Position numbers and translations under genes: made by a program. This document shows positions 60,670 to 64,000 of a DNA stretch of 64,000 nt, in pieces. Each line of letters starts with the position of its first letter. The stretch's first letter is position 1. Under the pieces are notes generated by a model. That model saw only the letters and a list, made by a program, of their open reading frames with translations, did no database searches and was not told the DNA's origin. This DNA is from Yponomeuta sedellus. Lineage: Eukaryota; Arthropoda; Insecta; Lepidoptera; Yponomeutidae. The stretch lies in contig OW203751.1 in the NCBI GenBank assembly GCA_934045075.1, forward strand, positions 9,743,321 through 9,807,320, read 5' to 3'.

Positions 60670-60930
60670 TAGTTATTAATTCTTTTTAATGCACTAACCC
60701 GTTCGTTATCAACCCTTGTATGTCCCCACTGCTGGGGCACGGGTCACTTCCTGCATCGCCGGAAGGTTAGGTCATACTCCACCACGGGGGCCAAGTCCGG
60801 GTTGACACTAACCCGTGCTAAGGACAACTTTAAAAACTTATTTACTGGCTAAATAATCCACCCATGCCTCTAAATAGGTTTTTAAAAATTGTCCTTAGCA
60901 CGGGTTAGTGCATTAAAAGAATATAATAAT
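60670..60930. mobile_element. T1 palindromic tip with nested 5S SINE
   Basis: An antisense T1 tip, interrupted at CACTAACCCGT, continues to a turn near 60868 and a sense tip ending GTGCATTAAAAGAATATAAT. Confidence 0.75.
60703..60805 (-). mobile_element. 5S-derived SINE A 3' end nested in T1, with TSD
   Basis: 103 bp; CACTAACCCGT of T1 is duplicated at 60692-60702 and 60806-60816. Confidence 0.85.
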
Positions 60931-61762
60931 TTGGGTACAGCGATATCATTCCGATGTAATATTATATCAGAGCACTACATTTCATACATAGCATTCTCTT
61001 ACATACCTTCACCACACTTTCAATTCCATCCGCAATTCCATCCGAATATACGGACGGTCCTGGGATCGAACTTCGCCTGGCATTTGAACCTTTTATTTTG
61101 TTTAAATTACCATTATTCTTTATTATGTTCATTGGTAGATTATACATAAAACTGTTTAATAAAAGAAACATTATATTTAGTGTAAACAGTACGTGGTGTA
61201 TATAATATAAGTATAGCTTAGTGGTGGGTAATATAGGGTTCTCTCGGTGGTGGTTCCTTTTCAATAAATAAAGGTATATTTTATTCGACTTCAGTATTAC
61301 TTTATTACCTTCCTTTATGAACCCCAAACATGACAACATCACACTCTGGTGCTTCAGCGAGCAGATGCAGGAGTTAAAGGACTGTACCACAGACTATACC
61401 ACAGATAGCCTACCATAGACACCGACGGTTTTAACCCGTGTTTTAGTTTCCCATTTCGCCGGCCGGCCGTGCGTGAACACCGGAAATGACGGGCCGTTGC
61501 CGCCATTATTATTATTGCTATCTCAACATTGACTTCCGGTCCGTGGGATAGCATAGCCGTAGGTAGTACCGTAGGTGTACCGCCAGGTAAATGTACTGGC
61601 GAAAGGGGTGTACTATTCAGCTTAGGTAGGATGACAGGGCGAGTCGCGCGTATCGCGGCGGTGAAATGCAATTTTTTTTGCACGTCTATTAAGGTTTAGC
61701 ACGCATTACTATTTTTCACGTCGCGATTTTTTCCGAAGAAAATCTGTGAGATATGAAAAATG
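60931..61762. other. Unassigned DNA with GC-rich patch
   Basis: 61455-61660 is GC-rich and open on the minus strand (109 codons, 61354-61683) but shows no recognisable domain. Confidence 0.35.
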
Positions 61763-61990
61763 TATTGAAGCGCTCGTGGTCTATTGAAGCGCTCGTGGCC
61801 TATTGAAGCGCTCGTGGCCTAGAGGAACTGAGTGATTGCAATCAATCACTAAAGTTAAGCAACAATTCGCGCGGTCAGGTGCTGGATGGGTGACCATCCC
61901 GTGACTACCGCTAGTGGCCGCTGAGCGTTTCTGTGCTCCAAAAGGCACGTTAAGCCGTCCTTGCCGGCTGCCATGCAATGGCAACTGGCT
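61763..61990 (+). mobile_element. 5S-derived SINE A with triplicated 5' end
   Basis: TATTGAAGCGCTCGTGGCC occurs three times head to tail (61763-61781, 61782-61800, 61801-61819); the rest of the head (AAGTTAAGCAAC, GGATGGGTGACC) and half the body follow. The tail is missing. Confidence 0.8.
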
Positions 61991-62297
61991 ATAGTTCCCA
62001 ACCAAATCAGAATGTATTTTAAAGTTTTTATTCTCAATGCGTGCTAAGTCTTACTCGCTCCTCCAGTTCCTGCGATTTCACTGGTTTTCTAATTGAGTGG
62101 ATGCTTGAGGGCTGTGTTCGGGCGGCTAATACAATAAAGTCGACTTTAGACATTTGAGCGCGTAAACATTCAACCTAAAACCCGTCCACTTCCCTGTAAG
62201 AGTTTATATCGACAAAATGAGGTAGATGTAATTCTTACAAACATAAGACTACTAAAACTAATCTAATAGTTAATGATAGTTGTTTAAGATCTAGTTA
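61991..62297. other. Unassigned DNA
   Basis: Nothing recognised. Confidence 0.4.
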
Positions 62298-62590
62298 ATG
62301 TTACACTGCAAGAGACAAAAGTGTGATCATCTGAAATGTTACATTACAAGAAACAATAGTATGATCCTTGAAGTGTCACTTACGACTGGTTATGACACTA
62401 ACGGAAGAGACCAACCGTGTGTCTATACCAACCTAGCCGCCAATTATTTTGTCTTTTAGGCTGCGTGTGCCTCAGTATATAAGTGCGGGGGAATAATTTG
62501 GAAATAATGGACGAATAAAAGTGGCTCGGCCTTTATTTCGTTCAAACGTTTTTACCTAGTACGTGAGATTAATTGGGTCAGTGTAACTGA
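62298..62590 (+). promoter_or_regulatory. Possible solo LTR or promoter segment
   Basis: A 38-bp imperfect direct repeat (starting TGTTACACTGCAAGAG and TGTTACATTACAAGAA) precedes TATATAAG (62475-62482); AATAAA follows 32 bases later. The spacing fits a short LTR with U3, R and U5, but ends and duplication are not clear. Confidence 0.3.
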
Positions 62591-62635
62591 AGAATACGGT
62601 CTCATGAGTAAAATAACAAAATGCTAGAGTACATT

Positions 62636-62848
62636 ATCCCGTTATTACCGCAAGCGGCATTTTTCCGCGCGCTTCCGTGCTTCGCAAGGCACGTCAAGCC
62701 GTTGGTGCCGGCTGTCATGTAATGGCAGTCGTAAGGCCATGTCAGAGGCCTGGGCGTCTTGATAACATCTAACAGTAAGCCCGGCCACTGTCTTACAATC
62801 CTCCACCAATCCTAACTTGGCCTCCGTGGTGGAGTATGGCCTAAACTT
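62636..62848 (+). mobile_element. 5S-derived SINE A, tail replaced
   Basis: TACCGCAAGCGGCATTTTTC to GTATGGCCTAAACT; the normal tail is replaced by an RTE tail. Confidence 0.75.
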
Positions 62849-62903
62849 GTCCAGCAGTGGAGGGCTATGTCCAGCAGTGGACTAACATAGCCTGAAGAAG
62901 AAG
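62849..62903 (+). mobile_element. RTE tail fused to the 5S SINE
   Basis: GTCCAGCAGTGGAGGGCTAT, then TATAGC-type end and GAAGAAGAAG. The join falls in CAGCAGTGG, common to both tails. Confidence 0.75.
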
Positions 62904-63178
62904 GTGCGGCGCGGTCAGGTGCAGGAGGCATTTTTATGAGCGTTTCCGTACTTCGCAAGGAACATTAAGCCATTGGTGCCGGCTGTCATGTAATCTCTGT
63001 CGTTAAGCCACGTCAAAAGTCCCATGGGTGGCTTGGTAACTTCTGACAGTAAGGCCCGCCACTGTCATACAATTCTTCACCTTGACTAGGCCCCCGTGGT
63101 GGAGTATAGCCTAACCTTCCTGCGATGCAGGATGAGACCTCTGCCCCAGCAGTGAGGACATGTAAAGGGTTGATCATC
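62904..63178 (+). mobile_element. 5S-derived SINE A, nearly full length
   Basis: Starts in the head at GCGCGGTCAGGTGCAGG, C box deleted, body and tail GGGTTGATCATCATC. Confidence 0.75.
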
Positions 63179-63559
63179 ATCAGACTTCCCACTGGGCTAC
63201 TAAAACTTCAATTTTGCACATAAGACTGAATAATTCGCGCACGTCTGCGTCAGACCAACATGTCCGCGAGACACTTTCTCCACATACATCGACATCAATA
63301 ATAACAGAGGCAATAAAATACTGACTTTCAATTTTATGCGTTCGCTTCTCTCCTTTTGCATACAATGTAACATGGGAACTCTAGCCCATAGAAATGAATT
63401 GCACGCATCGGACCGTGAGAAGACCCTAGTCACTACATTGATGGAGTTGCAACTACATCACAATGTAGAGGTTACATAAATAGCGATTTTGCTTCGAATG
63501 AAAGTCGCTTGAGGAAATCGACGGTCGCTTTGTGAATTTACAAAGTGGTAAGAAAGTTG
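63179..63559. other. Unassigned DNA
   Basis: Nothing recognised; two overlapping minus-strand frames show no domain. Confidence 0.4.
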
Positions 63560-63561
63560 GT

Positions 63562-63937
63562 TCGATATCGACCCTTGTATGTCCCCACTGCTGGGGCACG
63601 GGTCTCTTCCTGCATCGCAGCAGCAGGTTCAGCAACAACAGGCGCGGTCACAGGGGTGACCGTCTCGTGACTACCGCTAGTGTCATTTTTCCGAGCGCTT
63701 CCATTCTTCGCAAGGCACGTTAAGCCGTTGGTGCCGGCTGTCATGTAATGACAGTCGTTAAGCCATGTCAGAGGTCTTATGGACGGCTTGATAACTTCTG
63801 ACAGTAAGGCCCGACACAGTCTTGCAATCCTCCACCGACCCAGTATTAGCCCCCGTGGTGGAGTATGGCCTAACCTTCCTGCGATGCAGGAAGAGACCCG
63901 TGCCCCAGCAGTGGAGACATACAAGGGTTGATAACGT
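63562..63937 (+). mobile_element. Fold-back 5S-derived SINE A
   Basis: Antisense tail (63562-63620) joined through CAGCAG to a sense copy from GTTCAGCAACAACAGGCGCG to GGGTTGATAAC. Same geometry as 3146-3498. Confidence 0.75.
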
Positions 63938-64000
63938 AACGCTTGTAGTCTATATACGTAGCACACCAGTTCAGAGACAGGGAGTACGGGCCTAATTACC

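Noticed and set aside
61354..61683. 109-codon minus-strand frame as a gene
   Set aside because: No domain, low-complexity reading of a GC-rich patch; kept only as a composition note.
63538..63966. 142-codon minus-strand frame
   Set aside because: Translation of a 5S SINE; the same peptide recurs at many SINE copies.

Overview
The window reads as nuclear DNA of a moth or butterfly (Lepidoptera). Several repeat types that I recognise from lepidopteran genomes recur: RTE-type reverse transcriptase tails ending in a GAAGAAG-type or GACGACG-type microsatellite, Helitron-like ends with TC at the start and CTAG at the end, LINE tails with a GCAATAAAGT-type end, tRNA-headed SINEs, and a SINE whose head matches the internal-control region of 5S rRNA. 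I see no convincing complete host gene, no functional tRNA or rRNA gene and no CRISPR. The sequence is a nested pile of transposable elements separated by AT-rich DNA that I cannot assign. It could be intergenic heterochromatin, a large intron or W-chromosome sequence; the sequence alone does not decide.

The only long intact genes belong to one non-LTR retrotransposon on the minus strand (about 40213-45700). ORF1 is 629 residues (coiled coils plus an SGNH-esterase-like domain). ORF2 is a 907-residue endonuclease and reverse transcriptase. The ORFs are offset by -1 with a run of Cs directly before the ORF1 stop, and essential endonuclease residues lie upstream of the first ORF2 methionine. The LINE lies inside a Penelope-like relic whose inverted arms (40052-40135 and 45718-45803) are bounded by a 14-bp direct repeat.

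Three high-copy families dominate the rest. (1) Family T1 has about 26 loci. It carries a tRNA-like module folding as a cloverleaf, inside a repeat that can stand at both ends of a short non-coding interior. Copies occur as head-to-tail dimers or with an inverted copy of their own 3' end, and one is bounded by a 15-bp target duplication. (2) The 5S-derived SINE has about 30 loci in two subfamilies, A and B. (3) RTE 3' ends and a 250-bp non-autonomous derivative often have clean 9-13 bp target duplications. Minor elements include Helitron-like pieces, TA-flanked MITEs, a TTA-flanked Harbinger-like MITE, a hAT element with 8-bp duplication, Penelope-like fragments, a THAP-domain pseudogene next to an 82-bp hairpin, several tRNA-headed SINEs sharing one 3' body, a 17-bp minisatellite and a 315-bp tandem duplication.

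Layout. 0-10 kb: Helitron, Penelope, T1 and 5S-SINE pieces. 10-20 kb: 5S SINEs, Helitron, RTE tails, minisatellite. 20-27 kb: tandem duplication, T1 array, nested MITEs. 27-40 kb: nested tRNA-SINEs, hAT element, more T1. 40-46 kb: the intact LINE. 46-64 kb: 5S SINEs, T1 dimers and palindromes, THAP relic, SINE chimeras. T1 is the best candidate for an undescribed system: a small tRNA-bearing retroelement with Penelope- or retrozyme-like architecture.
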